A stretch of 64,000 nucleotides of DNA, taken from NCBI RefSeq assembly GCF_004402235.1, contig NZ_SOFS01000015.1, positions 186,001 through 250,000 on the forward strand, written 5' to 3'. The notes below the pieces were generated by a model. The model was not told the DNA's origin. It searched no databases and saw nothing but the letters and a program-made list of their open reading frames with translations. Position numbers and translations under genes: made by a program. Origin of the DNA: Cryobacterium glucosi (GTDB lineage: Bacteria > Actinomycetota > Actinomycetes > Actinomycetales > Microbacteriaceae). Shown here piece by piece: positions 8,576-16,448 of this stretch. Positions within the stretch are counted from its first letter, which is position 1. Each line of letters opens with the position of its first letter.

Positions 8576-9136
8576 GTGAGCACTGGAATTGTGGTCATTG
8601 ACATCCAGAAGGACTACTTCCCCGGGGGCGCATATCCCCTCTCCGGGAGTGAGTCCGCCGCGGTGGTTGCCCGGGGTGTCCTCGACTCTGCCCGTGCAAC
8701 CGGCACGACCGTCATACACTTCCAGCACATCGCCACCGAAGCGGATGCGACGTTCTTCGTCCCGGGGACCACAGGCGTCGAGATCTACCCGCTCGTGGCA
8801 CCGGTGACACCGGAGCGCCACTTCACCAAGGGCTCCGCGAACGCCTTTGTGGACACCGGCCTCGAACGGCTGTTGCGCGCTGAGAACATCGACCACCTTG
8901 TCGTCATGGGCATGATGAGCAGCATGTGCATCGATGCGACCTCGAGGGCCGCCCTCGACCTCGGCTTCGCCGTCACCATCGTGCACAACGCCTGCGCGGC
9001 GCCTGCCTTCGAGTTCCAGGGCACTGAGGTTCCGGGGGCATCCGTTCATGCCGCCTTCATGGCCGCACTCCGCGATGCCGGTGCCGATGTGCTCGCCGCA
9101 GCCGACCTCGACCTCGAGTCGCTCCCGGTCCGCTGA
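8576..9136 (+). CDS. Isochorismatase-family cysteine hydrolase
   Basis: A 186-residue protein, GTG start 8576 behind GCGGAG. The catalytic triad of the family is visible: Asp9 in VVIDIQKDYF, Lys85 in HFTKGS and Cys118 in MGMMSSMCIDATSR. Family members hydrolyse nicotinamide, N-carbamoyl compounds, isochorismate or similar amides; this size and motif set fits the nicotinamidase-like subgroup. The precise substrate is unresolved. Confidence 0.9.
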   Translation: MSTGIVVIDIQKDYFPGGAYPLSGSESAAVVARGVLDSARATGTTVIHFQHIATEADATFFVPGTTGVEIYPLVAPVTPERHFTKGSANAFVDTGLERLLRAENIDHLVVMGMMSSMCIDATSRAALDLGFAVTIVHNACAAPAFEFQGTEVPGASVHAAFMAALRDAGADVLAAADLDLESLPVR

Positions 9137-9151
9137 CGGAGGCCGTGCCCC

Positions 9152-9194
9152 GTCGCGGTTGGTCACGTCACGGTTGGTCAGTCGCGGTTGGGTG
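9152..9194. repeat. Three short tandem repeats, 14-bp unit
   Basis: GTCGCGGTTGGTCA at 9152-9165, GTCACGGTTGGTCA at 9167-9180 and GTCGCGGTTGGGTG at 9181-9194. The third copy codes for the last residues (PPNRD) of the HNH protein, so the repeat straddles its stop codon. Confidence 0.7.
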
Positions 9195-10860
9195 GTCCGG
9201 TGAGGACCTGGTGGGCGCGGTGCCTGTTCGGCGGCCGCCAGAGTCGTTGCGGATCGATCAACCCGGGGGCCCGCACCTGCGGTGAGCCCTTCACCATGCG
9301 GATCTCCCACCCGGAGGTATCGATGCTGTGGTGGTGGAACCAGCACAGTAGGACCCCGTTGTCGACGGTCGTGGGCCCGTCTTTCGCCCAGGGCTTCACA
9401 TGGTGCACTTCGGCCCAGTGCGCCGGGGCGTTGCAGCCGGGGATGATGCAGCCGCCGTCCCGGGCGGTGATCGCCCGGCGCTGGGCCCGGTTGAAGTACC
9501 GTCGTTCCGGCCCGAGCTTGAGCACTTCGTTGTTCGCCCCGAAGAGGACCCCTTGGAAGCCGCCGTCACAGATGCGCTGGTGCACCGTTTTGAGCGACAC
9601 GGGGGCCTCGACGCCGTCGATCCAGCCGACCCCGACCCCGGACGCGAGGTCCGCTGCGTTCACGTGCACCATCACGGTCGGGGCGGATCCGCCCATGCTG
9701 GGCGTGTCCTCGTCGCGGGCTGCGTGCTCGAACAGGGCCCGGAGGATGTCGGCGCGTTTCTCCCCGCCGGTGCGGGTGTCCGCCCGGCGCTCCCGGAGCT
9801 CTGCCTCGATCACGTCCAGATCCGGGCCCGTGTCGGCGTCGGTACCCGCGGTCTCGGCGCCGGGGATCATCTGCCCCGAATCCATCAGCGCCTGTTCCTC
9901 GGCGGTGGGGAACGCCGGGCGGGCGTGGAAGCTCAGGAAGGCGTCGAAGAGGGTGTTCATCACCCCGTAGAGTTCCGGCGTGACTCCGCCCTTCACGGGG
10001 TAGAGCCCGTTCTTGAGTTGTCCGAAGCCGATGTTGGACTTTGCCTCGAACAGGTCCTCGGTTGGGAGGACCCCGTCGGGGTCCAGGGCTGCCTGCCACT
10101 GCGCGACCATGCCCCGGATCAGGTCCGTGGTCACCGGGACACCGGCCCCGGCCAGGTCCTCCGTCTCCGGGGTGATCAGGCCCGCCGCCGTGGCGACCAG
10201 GGCCCGCTCCGCCGTGAGCAGGTCATCCGGCGCCACCCGGTGACTGATCACCTGCAACCCCGCCACGATCAACTCCGCCGTCTCCACCCCGATCTCTCCC
10301 GCCGCCAGGGCGGCCCCGACCGTCGGGAACAAGGGCGGCAACCAGCTGCTCCCGCCGCACGGCCGCGGCAACACCGCGTCGCCAAGCTTCGTGCGCCGCT
10401 TCACTTCCCGGGCCGACACCCGCGTCACCCGGGTGAGGACATCCCACGGGCCCGTGCAGCCCATCCGCCAGGCCAGGCCCTCCCGGCCCAAAACCCGAGC
10501 CCGCCGGTCCACATCCGTCGCCGTGCTCACCCGGGCCGCGTCAACCGTCCGCCCGATGGCCTCCACTTCCTTCAGAGCAGTGACCGCTTCCGCATCACTG
10601 AGCAACCCCACCGGGATCGCCGCCAAAGCCTCCGCGAGAGCCGCCCGGGCTCCGGCGAGCCTTGCGACAGCATCCGCATGCACCGACGGCACCGAACCGG
10701 CCAGACCCTCCGCGCCCTCGAAACCCTCGGCAACCGCAACCGGATGGGCCGACTCCGCCGATGGGGCCAGCTGGTCGCCCGCTGCGGTGGGCTGGTGCCC
10801 CGCAGCCCCGGAACCGGGTGACTGCGGGGTGTGTGACTGGGGATCGGAAGCTCCTGCCAT
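9178..10860 (-). CDS. DUF222 / HNH endonuclease-domain protein (13E12 type)
   Basis: A 560-residue protein: an Ala/Pro-rich N-terminal tail, a central DUF222 helical region (residues about 60-330), and a C-terminal HNH domain with CIIPGCNAPAHWAEVHHVKPWAKDG and a later WFHHHSID metal-binding part. Such proteins occur in many copies per genome in Actinobacteria (the Mycobacterium 13E12 repeat family) and may be nucleases of mobile origin; their role is not established. TAGAAT sits 6 bases before the ATG, so it is likely leaderless. Confidence 0.9.
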   Translation of the reverse strand: MAGASDPQSHTPQSPGSGAAGHQPTAAGDQLAPSAESAHPVAVAEGFEGAEGLAGSVPSVHADAVARLAGARAALAEALAAIPVGLLSDAEAVTALKEVEAIGRTVDAARVSTATDVDRRARVLGREGLAWRMGCTGPWDVLTRVTRVSAREVKRRTKLGDAVLPRPCGGSSWLPPLFPTVGAALAAGEIGVETAELIVAGLQVISHRVAPDDLLTAERALVATAAGLITPETEDLAGAGVPVTTDLIRGMVAQWQAALDPDGVLPTEDLFEAKSNIGFGQLKNGLYPVKGGVTPELYGVMNTLFDAFLSFHARPAFPTAEEQALMDSGQMIPGAETAGTDADTGPDLDVIEAELRERRADTRTGGEKRADILRALFEHAARDEDTPSMGGSAPTVMVHVNAADLASGVGVGWIDGVEAPVSLKTVHQRICDGGFQGVLFGANNEVLKLGPERRYFNRAQRRAITARDGGCIIPGCNAPAHWAEVHHVKPWAKDGPTTVDNGVLLCWFHHHSIDTSGWEIRMVKGSPQVRAPGLIDPQRLWRPPNRHRAHQVLTGPPNRD

Positions 10861-10866
10861 ACCCCG

Positions 10867-10872
10867 ATTCTA
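10867..10872 (-). promoter_or_regulatory. -10 element of leaderless HNH gene
   Basis: TAGAAT on the minus strand, 6 bases before ATG 10860, with no Shine-Dalgarno sequence between. Confidence 0.5.
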
Positions 10873-10974
10873 CCCCGAATCGAACACGAATACGAGACTT
10901 ACTCACATAATTTTGGGCTGTCCAGCCCAGCTTTCATACCTGAAAACGAGTACTCCGACCCGGTGGTGGCTAAC

Positions 10975-11053
10975 TCAGGAGATCCGCCCGGGCGAGCAGC
11001 ACCGGCCCGCGGACCAGTGCTGCCGATCCCGCCCGGCCCAAACAATCTCCTGA
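10975..11053. repeat. Large imperfect palindrome (79 bp)
   Basis: Outer arms TCAGGAGAT (10975-10983) and ATCTCCTGA (11045-11053) are perfect complements; inner segments GCCCGGGCG, GCAGCAC, GTGCTGC and CCGCCCGG also pair around a short loop. It lies after the LLM operon stop (minus strand) and before the HNH promoter. It could be a terminator, a REP-like repeat or a small MITE; it is much longer than the other terminators here. Confidence 0.65.
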
Positions 11054-11086
11054 ATTTGCAACCATCGCTGCCCGAATCTCCTGGGG

Positions 11087-12472
11087 CTACTGAGTGAGGC
11101 CCAGCGTCTCGCGCAGGGTCGCGCCGGCTTCATACTCGGTGCGGTAGACGCCGCGCTCCTGAAGCTCCGGGATGACCCGGTCGACGAACTCGTCGAGGCC
11201 CGTCGGATTCGTGTGGCCGACGATGACGAAGCCGTCTGAAGCTTCCTCCTGAACGTGCCGGTTGATCTGCTCGGCGACGTGCACCGGCGTGCCGACGAAG
11301 GTGTGCTTCGCGGCGAAGCGGATGACCAGGTCGCGGATGCTCAGCCCTTCGGCCTCAGCAAGGCCGCGCCAGGACTTCGCGACCGCAACCGGGTCCGCGA
11401 CATGGCGCACCCGGCCGCGGGTGACGCCCTCGTCGGCGAGGACGGGGTCGGTCTCCGGCAGTGGGCCATCCGGGTCGTAGCCGCCCAGGTCGGTGCCCCA
11501 GAGCTGCTCGAGGAACGAGATCGCGGTCTGCGGGCTCACCTGCAGGAGCGCTACTTCGCGGGAGCGTTCCCGCGCTTCGGCCGCGGTGTCGCCGAGAATG
11601 AAGGTCGCCGCCGGCAGAATCTTGAGGGAGTCGGGGTGGCGGCCGACGGCCGGAAGGCGGCCCTTCACATCGCGGAAGAACCGCTGGCCGTCCTCGAATT
11701 CGGAGTGCAGGGAGAAGATCACTTCCGCGTTCGCCGACGCGAAGTCACGGCCGTCGGCAGAGTCTCCGGCCTGCACGATCACCGGGTGGCCCTGTGGGCT
11801 GCGCGGGAGGGTACCGAAGCCCTTCACGTCGAACTGCTGGCCGTGGTGGTCGACCGCCGTGAGCGCATCGGCGGAGAGGAACTCCCCCGTGTCCTTGTTC
11901 GCGGCGAGGGCCCCGGGCGCCCAGCCATCCCACAGTGCGCGCGCGACGGCGACGAACTCCTCGGCGCGCACGTAGCGGTCCTTCGGGTCGAGGAAGCCGC
12001 CGCGACGGAAGTTCTCGCCGTGGAAGGCGTCGGAGGTCGTGACGATGTTCCAGCCGGCCCGCCCCCCGCTCAGCAGGTCGAGACTCGCGAGCTGCCTGGC
12101 GAGTTCGTACGGTTCGTTGAAGGTCGAGCTGAGGGTGCCGACGAGGCCGATGTGTTCGGTCACGGCGGCGATCCCGGCCAGGATCGCGAGGGTGTTGGGT
12201 CGACCCACGACGTCGAGGTCATGGATGAGCCCCTTCTGTTCCCGCAGCCTGAGCCCCTCGGCGAGGAAGAGGAAGTCGAACTTGCCGCGCTCGGCATTCT
12301 GCGCGAAGTGCCGGAAGGACGAGAACGCGATCTGGCTCTCGGCCTTGCCGTCGCTCCAGACCGAGGTGTTGTTCACCCCGGGGAAGTGCGCGGCGAGGTG
12401 CACCTGCCGAATCGGACGCCCGGCGGCATCCTGGGGGATCGGGTGGACGGTCGTGCTGGCGGTCGTGGTCAT
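11087..12472 (-). CDS. NtaA/DmoA-family FMN-dependent monooxygenase
   Basis: A 461-residue LLM monooxygenase of the NtaA/SnaA/DszA type. Characteristic stretches are QVHLAAHFPGVNNTSVWSD, KFDFLFLAEGLRLRE, GLVGTLSSTFNEPYELARQLASLD, SGGRAGWNIVTTSDA and NFRRGGFLDPKDRYVRAEEF. These enzymes use reduced FMN and oxygen to oxidise sulfur or amino compounds such as nitrilotriacetate, dibenzothiophene sulfone or N-acetylated S-alkylcysteines. Its start overlaps the stop of the upstream LLM gene by one base, so the two are co-translated. No reductase gene lies beside it. Confidence 0.93.
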   Translation of the reverse strand: MTTTASTTVHPIPQDAAGRPIRQVHLAAHFPGVNNTSVWSDGKAESQIAFSSFRHFAQNAERGKFDFLFLAEGLRLREQKGLIHDLDVVGRPNTLAILAGIAAVTEHIGLVGTLSSTFNEPYELARQLASLDLLSGGRAGWNIVTTSDAFHGENFRRGGFLDPKDRYVRAEEFVAVARALWDGWAPGALAANKDTGEFLSADALTAVDHHGQQFDVKGFGTLPRSPQGHPVIVQAGDSADGRDFASANAEVIFSLHSEFEDGQRFFRDVKGRLPAVGRHPDSLKILPAATFILGDTAAEARERSREVALLQVSPQTAISFLEQLWGTDLGGYDPDGPLPETDPVLADEGVTRGRVRHVADPVAVAKSWRGLAEAEGLSIRDLVIRFAAKHTFVGTPVHVAEQINRHVQEEASDGFVIVGHTNPTGLDEFVDRVIPELQERGVYRTEYEAGATLRETLGLTQ

Positions 12473-13776
12473 CAGCGGATGCTTCCGGTCAGGTCGAGTT
12501 CGAAGGTGGAGTCTGCGGCGGGGTCGCCTTCGGTGTCTGCCGTAGCGGTGCCGCGAGCGTCGGCGTCGGCAGGGGTCGCGTAGCGGCTCTCCGGGCGACC
12601 GAATCCGAGCCGGGCGCGGAGCGTGGCCACCCCGTCGGGCCGGTCGAGGACACCCGCGGAACGCAGTAGCGGAACGACGCTCTCGGTGATCGCCGAGAGG
12701 TCTTCCGGAAGCCGTGCCGGGCGCAGCCGAACGCCGTCGATGCCGAGCTTGTGCCAGTGCAGGAGCTGGGTGGCGACGGCTTCGGCGGTGTCGGCGAGGA
12801 TGAGCGTGTCGGAGGTCCAGGGTTCCCCGTGGGTGGCGTTGAGCCGGGCAAGGGTCGCCTGGGCCGCATCCGCCGTCTCCGCGATCAGGACCGAGATCTC
12901 GGTCCAGACCCGCAGGGGTTCGTCTGCCCCGCGCGACACGTCGTGGGCCGCCGTCTCGAGCTGCCCAAGGATGGCCTCGAGGTGCGCGTCGTCGTGCGGG
13001 GTAACACCGACGATGTCGGCGCCGGCCACGGCGAGTTCGTACGGGACCTTCTGGTGGGCGAGCGCGTAGACGAGCGGCTGGCCCTGCGGCGGGCGCGGGG
13101 TGATCGAGGGCCCCTTGACGGTGAACCGGTCGCCCTCGAAGTCGATGTAGTGCAGCTTGTCGCGGTCGACGAACCGGCCCGTCTCCACATCGCGGATCAC
13201 GGCGTCGTCCTCCCAGCTGTCCCAGAGCCGCCGGGCGACCTCGACGGTGTCGCGCGCCTCGCCGAAGAGGTCCTCGATCAGGGCGGTCTGGGCCGGGTCT
13301 GCGCCCAGGACGACGAGGGCTGGGTCGAGGGCGGGCAGCGTGCGGCGTCCGACGTGCGCGGCCTCATGGGCACGCCCGGAGACCTGCACGCGCCAGCCGG
13401 CCCGGCCTTCGCTCACGTAGTCGAGGGTCTGCACCCCCGTTGCCACGTGGAACGGTTCCGTGTGCGTCGTGGTGATCGTCGGCACGAGGCCGATCGTGCT
13501 CGTGTGCGGCGCAATCGATGTCGCGAGCAGAAGCGCGTCGAGTCGACCGCGCACCTCGTCGCGGCGGGGGTCGATTCCGCCGAAGCCCGAGCTCTGGAGG
13601 CCGAAGGAATCCTCGATCGTGACCAGGTCGATGCCGGCAGCCTCGGCGGCACGCACGAGGGCGACCCAGTAGTCGAGGTGGAACAGGTCTGCGGGGCGGG
13701 CGTCCGGCTCGCGCCAGGCCGACGGGTGCCAGCCGGCGCCGTCGAGTGCGATTCCCAGGTACAGCGACGATGTCAT
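12472..13776 (-). CDS. LLM-class flavin-dependent oxidoreductase
   Basis: A 434-residue monooxygenase starting at MTSSLYLGIALDG (ATG 13776, preceded by AAAAGGACA). It is a second, more divergent LLM protein, with AGIDLVTIEDSFGLQSS, TSTIGLVPTITTTHTEPFHVATGVQTLDYVS and EGRAGWRVQVSG. The last 40 residues are Ala/Thr/Asp-rich and low in complexity. It is the first gene of a two-gene operon with the NtaA-type enzyme (TGATG junction). Together they may act successively on one xenobiotic or organosulfur compound; this is inference. Confidence 0.9.
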   Translation of the reverse strand: MTSSLYLGIALDGAGWHPSAWREPDARPADLFHLDYWVALVRAAEAAGIDLVTIEDSFGLQSSGFGGIDPRRDEVRGRLDALLLATSIAPHTSTIGLVPTITTTHTEPFHVATGVQTLDYVSEGRAGWRVQVSGRAHEAAHVGRRTLPALDPALVVLGADPAQTALIEDLFGEARDTVEVARRLWDSWEDDAVIRDVETGRFVDRDKLHYIDFEGDRFTVKGPSITPRPPQGQPLVYALAHQKVPYELAVAGADIVGVTPHDDAHLEAILGQLETAAHDVSRGADEPLRVWTEISVLIAETADAAQATLARLNATHGEPWTSDTLILADTAEAVATQLLHWHKLGIDGVRLRPARLPEDLSAITESVVPLLRSAGVLDRPDGVATLRARLGFGRPESRYATPADADARGTATADTEGDPAADSTFELDLTGSIR

Positions 13777-13903
13777 CGGGAGTGTCCTTTTCTCTGCGCG
13801 AGACACGGTCGTCTGCGCGGACACCCACGATATGCACGGCACTGTTCCGCCAGGTCGCAGGCAGGTCACACAAAGTCATGCGTGAAACCTGCGGTAACAA
13901 TTG

Positions 13904-14233
13904 TCAGATGCCGAGGAGTTTTGCCTTCGCCGCCGAGAACTCCGCGTCGGTGATCACGCCGGCCGTCTTGAGGGTCGCGAGCCGTTCGATCTGGGCGGAC
14001 AGGCTGTCGTCGGCGGCGACTGCCGGTTGCGGCGCCTGCGCATACTCCTGCGGTGGTGGAGCGTACTGCGGCTGTTGCGGTTGTTGCTGGACAGCCTGCT
14101 GGTCGGCTGCGGATTGGGCCCTGGCCTGTTGCCGACGGCTCACTCCGCCGGAAACTGCGGTCGCCGTGCCTGCGATGACCGCGGTGCGTGCCATCGTCCC
14201 CATCAGCCCGGGTCGCCCACCTCGACGCATCAT
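13904..14233 (-). CDS. SHOCT-domain protein
   Basis: A 109-residue protein with start ATG 14233 and GAAAGGAAC as ribosome-binding site. A hydrophobic N-terminal segment (MARTAVIAGTATAVSGGVSRR) is followed by a Gln/Pro/Ala-rich linker and a C-terminal SHOCT motif, IERLATLKTAGVITDAEFSAAKAKLLGI. SHOCT is a short oligomerisation or nucleic-acid-associated motif of uncertain role. It lies downstream of the DUF6325-like gene; in other actinobacteria these two types are often adjacent. Confidence 0.85.
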   Translation of the reverse strand: MMRRGGRPGLMGTMARTAVIAGTATAVSGGVSRRQQARAQSAADQQAVQQQPQQPQYAPPPQEYAQAPQPAVAADDSLSAQIERLATLKTAGVITDAEFSAAKAKLLGI

Positions 14234-14281
14234 GGTGTTCCTTTCGTCGTGTTCCGAAATGTGTTGCGTGGTCTGTTGGGG

Positions 14282-14584
14282 TCAGTCGGTGTCGGCCCCG
14301 GGTTCTTCCAGCGCCATCAGCACCTCGTCCACGACGGATTCGGGTACGTGCACGTCTTCGAGAAGGACTCCTCCGGAGTCCAGGATCGCATCGCGCAGCG
14401 GCCTGAACCAGGTGTGTTCGAAGACCAGGATGGCCGCCGAGCTGTTGTTCTCGAGGTCCGTCGACAGCTCGTCAACATCGTCGTCGGAGAGTCGGCACGG
14501 TCTCTCCTCGCTCGTCGTCACGACCTCGTCGTCGAGACGCTCCATCAGGACACTGGGGACACTAATCCCGTCCGATGCGGGCAT
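14282..14584 (-). CDS. DUF6325-like protein, probably N-terminally shortened
   Basis: About 100 residues from ATG 14584 (a TTG lies one codon upstream). The C-terminal part, LSDDDVDELSTDLENNSSAAILVFEHTWFRPLRDAILDSGGVLL, matches the second half of DUF6325 proteins as I know them. The first 30 residues do not match the usual start, and that family is about 140 residues long; the bases upstream (14588-14770) hold no recognisable first half in any frame. It may be a truncated gene under decay or a diverged short form. Function unknown. Confidence 0.6.
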   Translation of the reverse strand: MPASDGISVPSVLMERLDDEVVTTSEERPCRLSDDDVDELSTDLENNSSAAILVFEHTWFRPLRDAILDSGGVLLEDVHVPESVVDEVLMALEEPGADTD

Positions 14585-14773
14585 CAAGGTGCCCGCGAAA
14601 GGAGACCTTTCCGGCGGACTCTGGTCGCGCTATGGTCGGGCTGCCGGCGAGATAGCCCGGCACTGGAGCGGATCTCGTGCTCGGTTCGCCCTGCCTGTTC
14701 CACCCGGCCTGGAACCGCAAGAACCCCTGGCATCGCAAGAACACAGAAGAGCACCTGAGGCAAGGAGCAGTTC

Positions 14774-15157
14774 ATGTTTGCGAATTTCTGGGACGTCGTG
14801 TGGTTCTTCTTTTGGAGTTTCGCGTTCATCGCGTATCTCATGGTGTTGTTCTCGATCGTCGGCGACATTTTCCGGGATCACAAGCTCACCGGTTTGGCCA
14901 AGGCCGTCTGGCTGATCTTCCTCGTTTTCGTTCCCTTCCTGACGGCCCTGGTCTACCTGATCGCCCGCGGCCCGGACATGGCAAGACGACAGGCGGAACG
15001 CGTGCAGCAGGCGCAGGCATATACGGATGACTACGTGAGGTCCGTCGCCTCGTCCGCCAGCCCCTCCGCGGAAATCGCGAAGGCGAAAGAACTCTTCGAC
15101 AGCGGCTCGATCACGGCCACGGAGTTCGAGGCGCTCAAGGCCAAGGCGCTCAGGTAG
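14774..15157 (+). CDS. PLDc_N-type membrane protein with C-terminal SHOCT
   Basis: A 127-residue protein behind GAGGCAAGGAG. Two transmembrane helices (about residues 8-32 and 42-64) form a phospholipase-D-nuclease N-terminal (PLDc_N) fold, with the typical LTGLAKAVWLIFLVFVPFLTALVYLIARG. After a charged Gln/Ala helix comes a SHOCT motif, IAKAKELFDSGSITATEFEALKAKAL. It is a membrane-anchored SHOCT protein of unknown role, divergent from the DUF6325-like and SHOCT genes. Confidence 0.85.
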   Translation: MFANFWDVVWFFFWSFAFIAYLMVLFSIVGDIFRDHKLTGLAKAVWLIFLVFVPFLTALVYLIARGPDMARRQAERVQQAQAYTDDYVRSVASSASPSAEIAKAKELFDSGSITATEFEALKAKALR

Positions 15158-15203
15158 CGCGCTGCGAAGGGCGTGAGCCTCCAGCGCTTCCGGTAGCGGC
15201 TTC

Positions 15204-15209
15204 TAGACT
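15204..15209 (+). promoter_or_regulatory. -10 element of leaderless PfkB-family gene
   Basis: TAGACT, then 6 bases, then ATG 15216; no ribosome-binding site is visible. Confidence 0.5.
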
Positions 15210-15215
15210 GGGCAG

Positions 15216-16175
15216 ATGGACGCCTCGAGCCTCGTGAATGCACCACCGATTTTGACCCTCACCATCAATCCCGCCCTCGACGTCAGCACCTCGACGGCCC
15301 ATGTGACCGGGGAGCACAAGCTCCGGTGCGGGAGCACGCGCATCGACCCGGGGGGCGGCGGCGTGAACGTGGCCAGGGTCATCCGTCGCCTCGGCGGCAC
15401 CGCTCTGTCCCTGTATGCGGCAGGCGGGCCAACGGGAGAGGCCTATCGCCAGCTCATCGCAGCGGAAGGACTCCCCACCGTTCTGGTGCCGATCAAGGAA
15501 AGCACGCGCCAGAGCTTCACCGTCGACGAAACCGATACCGGCAAGCAGTTCCGCTTCGTGCTCCAGGGACCCGAGTTGTCCGAGGCCGAGTGGACCACGT
15601 GCCTCGACACCCTCGCCGCGTCGATGCCCCGCGGCGGATATGTCATCGCGAGCGGCAGCCTGCCCCCGGGAGTCCCCGACGACTTCTACGCACGGGTCGC
15701 CCGCCTGGCCAGAACCAATGGAGCGCGGTGCATCGTGGATGCCTCCGGTCCGGCCCTCAGCGGAGCGCTCGCGGAAGGGGTCTTCCTGGTCAAGCCCAGC
15801 CTCCGCGAACTCGAGGCTCACGCCGGCGTGAAGCTCGAGACTCCGGAGAGCCAGGCGGAGGCCGCGTCGGCGCTCGTCGCCAGCGGCGCAGCAGAGTACG
15901 TGGCGCTCACCCTCGGCGGAGAGGGCGCCCTGCTTGCATCGAAGACCGGGGTCATCCGCTCTGAGGTTCCGAAGGTGACCGTGATCAGCACCGTCGGGGC
16001 CGGCGACAGCTTTCTCGGCGCCTTCGTGCTGCGCCTCGCCCAGGGCAGAACCGTCGAGGAGGCCTTCCGTGCGGGAGTCGCCGCCGGGAGCGCCACGGCC
16101 TCGACACCCGCAACCGAACTGTGCCACCGCGAGGACGTCGAACGACTCGAGGCCGAGCTCGCCGCGCGGGCCTGA
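15216..16175 (+). CDS. PfkB-family hexose kinase (1-phosphofructokinase type)
   Basis: A 319-residue ribokinase-family sugar kinase of the LacC/FruK/Pfk2 subgroup. It begins ILTLTINPALDVS, has the substrate-binding DPGGGGVNVARVIRRLGG, SGSLPPGVP, FLVKPSLRELE, and the catalytic anion hole GAGDSF with base Asp264. It phosphorylates a phosphorylated or free hexose such as fructose-1-P, fructose-6-P or tagatose-6-P. No PTS or sugar transporter genes lie beside it, so the sugar is not fixed by context. Confidence 0.92.
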   Translation: MDASSLVNAPPILTLTINPALDVSTSTAHVTGEHKLRCGSTRIDPGGGGVNVARVIRRLGGTALSLYAAGGPTGEAYRQLIAAEGLPTVLVPIKESTRQSFTVDETDTGKQFRFVLQGPELSEAEWTTCLDTLAASMPRGGYVIASGSLPPGVPDDFYARVARLARTNGARCIVDASGPALSGALAEGVFLVKPSLRELEAHAGVKLETPESQAEAASALVASGAAEYVALTLGGEGALLASKTGVIRSEVPKVTVISTVGAGDSFLGAFVLRLAQGRTVEEAFRAGVAAGSATASTPATELCHREDVERLEAELAARA

Positions 16176-16196
16176 GCCGGCGCGGCGGCAGACGGC

Positions 16197-16448
16197 CTAC
16201 GCGAAGAAGATCGGGTCGAACTCGCGGAGAGTGTTGCCGTTCTTGGGTGCTTCCGTCAGGAACACGTTGAAGCCGTAGGGCAAGGGCGCGTCGTCGTCGT
16301 CGATGAACCACAGGTCGGTGACGCGGTAGGCCACGCCACCGGTGTAGATCCCGTCGCCGATTTCCGGAAGAGTGTCGCCATCGGCGATCTCGAGGAATTC
16401 CTTGTTCGGCAGCACATAGGTGGTCGGTACAGTCTGTTCTTCATCCAT
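16197..16448 (-). CDS. 83-residue acidic protein, last gene of Jet operon
   Basis: A small acidic protein (TTYVLPNKEFLEIADGDTLP ... WFIDDDDAPLPYGFNVFL) with no family I recognise and no signal peptide or membrane helix. Its ATG overlaps the end of jetC by 8 bases, so it is translationally coupled to that gene. It sits where the nuclease subunit gene jetD (about 400 residues) is normally found, but is far too small and unlike JetD. It may be an accessory or antagonist of the JetABC complex, or simply a conserved neighbour; the sequence alone does not decide. Confidence 0.65.
   Translation of the reverse strand: MDEEQTVPTTYVLPNKEFLEIADGDTLPEIGDGIYTGGVAYRVTDLWFIDDDDAPLPYGFNVFLTEAPKNGNTLREFDPIFFA

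Noticed and set aside
9178-11053. HNH gene plus palindrome as an insertion sequence
   Set aside because: No transposase and no flanking direct duplication could be seen; HNH/DUF222 genes are not transposases.
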